DNA of 5,158 nucleotides from Spirochaetales bacterium. Its GTDB lineage: Bacteria > Spirochaetota > Spirochaetia > SZUA-6 > DRHE01. Under the pieces are notes generated by a model, which saw only the letters and a list, made by a program, of their open reading frames with translations, had not been told where the DNA came from and made no database searches. Shown here piece by piece: positions 5,121 to 5,158 of the stretch (position 1 is the first letter of the stretch; the number at the start of each line of letters is the position of its first letter). The stretch is from the NCBI GenBank assembly GCA_011049745.1, contig DRHE01000069.1, forward strand, positions 1-5,158, written 5' to 3'. The position numbers and the translations under genes are program-made.

Positions 5121-5158
5121 TTTCGCAGTCAACCCCGGTATTGTATAGTTTCAAACGC

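Larger units (their letters stand above)
4760..5158. other. Intergenic stretch with no convincing gene; structured, repeat-rich
   Basis: This 399-base stretch follows the operon. I find no coding region with a credible start, ribosome binding site and family resemblance on either strand. The part just after the stop (4760-4835) holds only weak stems and no clear terminator with a T-run for the operon. From about 4876 onwards it contains direct repeats and four consecutive potential hairpins, which suggests a repetitive intergenic element or a structured RNA rather than eroded coding sequence. The long minus-strand open frame across 5045-4659 overlaps the end of the ATPase gene and runs straight through the hairpins and an A/T tract, so I treat it as spurious. 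Confidence 0.6.

Noticed and set aside
5148..5156. GTTTCAAAC at the window end as the start of a CRISPR repeat
   Set aside because: It is a 9-base near-palindrome occurring once. No second copy or regular spacing exists inside the window, so nothing supports an array.
5019..5158. Possible tRNA or integron attC site in the downstream region
   Set aside because: The GGTTCGGC at 5027-5034 resembles a T-loop, but the T-stem does not pair and no anticodon arm is found. The GTTRRRY and RYYYAAC core boxes expected for attC are not in place around the bulged hairpins.

Overview
The window carries one complete four-gene ABC import operon on the + strand: a periplasmic solute-binding protein, two inner-membrane permeases and a UgpC/MalK-type ATPase. 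The layout is that of the CUT1 (MalEFGK/UgpBAEC-like) carbohydrate uptake family. The binding protein begins with a spirochaete-style leader (hydrophobic segment, then FAGGQKE), the base composition is moderately AT-rich, and strong AAGGAGG-type ribosome binding sites precede the genes. A free-living spirochaete of the Spirochaeta/Sediminispirochaeta/Treponema kind is therefore my best guess. That is an inference; there is no rRNA or other phylogenetic marker here.

Layout. Positions 1-98 (minus strand) hold the first 32 codons of a divergent gene cut by the window edge. Its translation matches the N-terminal pattern of glycerophosphodiester phosphodiesterases (GDPD/UgpQ), but with altered motif residues. 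Positions 99-354 are a divergent control region with one sigma70-like promoter facing each way and an inverted repeat between them. Positions 355-4759 are the operon. A strong 13-bp hairpin sits only between the binding-protein gene and the first permease gene; the other junctions are 11 and 14 bases long. Positions 4760-5158 contain no convincing gene. They hold a run of four potential hairpins and degenerate direct repeats that look like a repetitive intergenic element.

How the parts work together. The binding protein captures a solute in the periplasm and docks on the heterodimeric permease, and the ATPase drives import. The hairpin after the binding-protein gene probably leaves more binding protein than membrane components. 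The divergent GDPD-like gene makes a glycerophosphodiester, glycerol phosphate or related polyol phosphate a reasonable candidate substrate, by analogy with ugpBAECQ. The binding protein alone does not identify the ligand, and an ordinary sugar remains possible.

I found no convincing new multi-gene system. The items most worth checking are the altered GDPD-like protein at the edge, the structured repeat region downstream of the operon, and a composition shift inside the ATPase gene.
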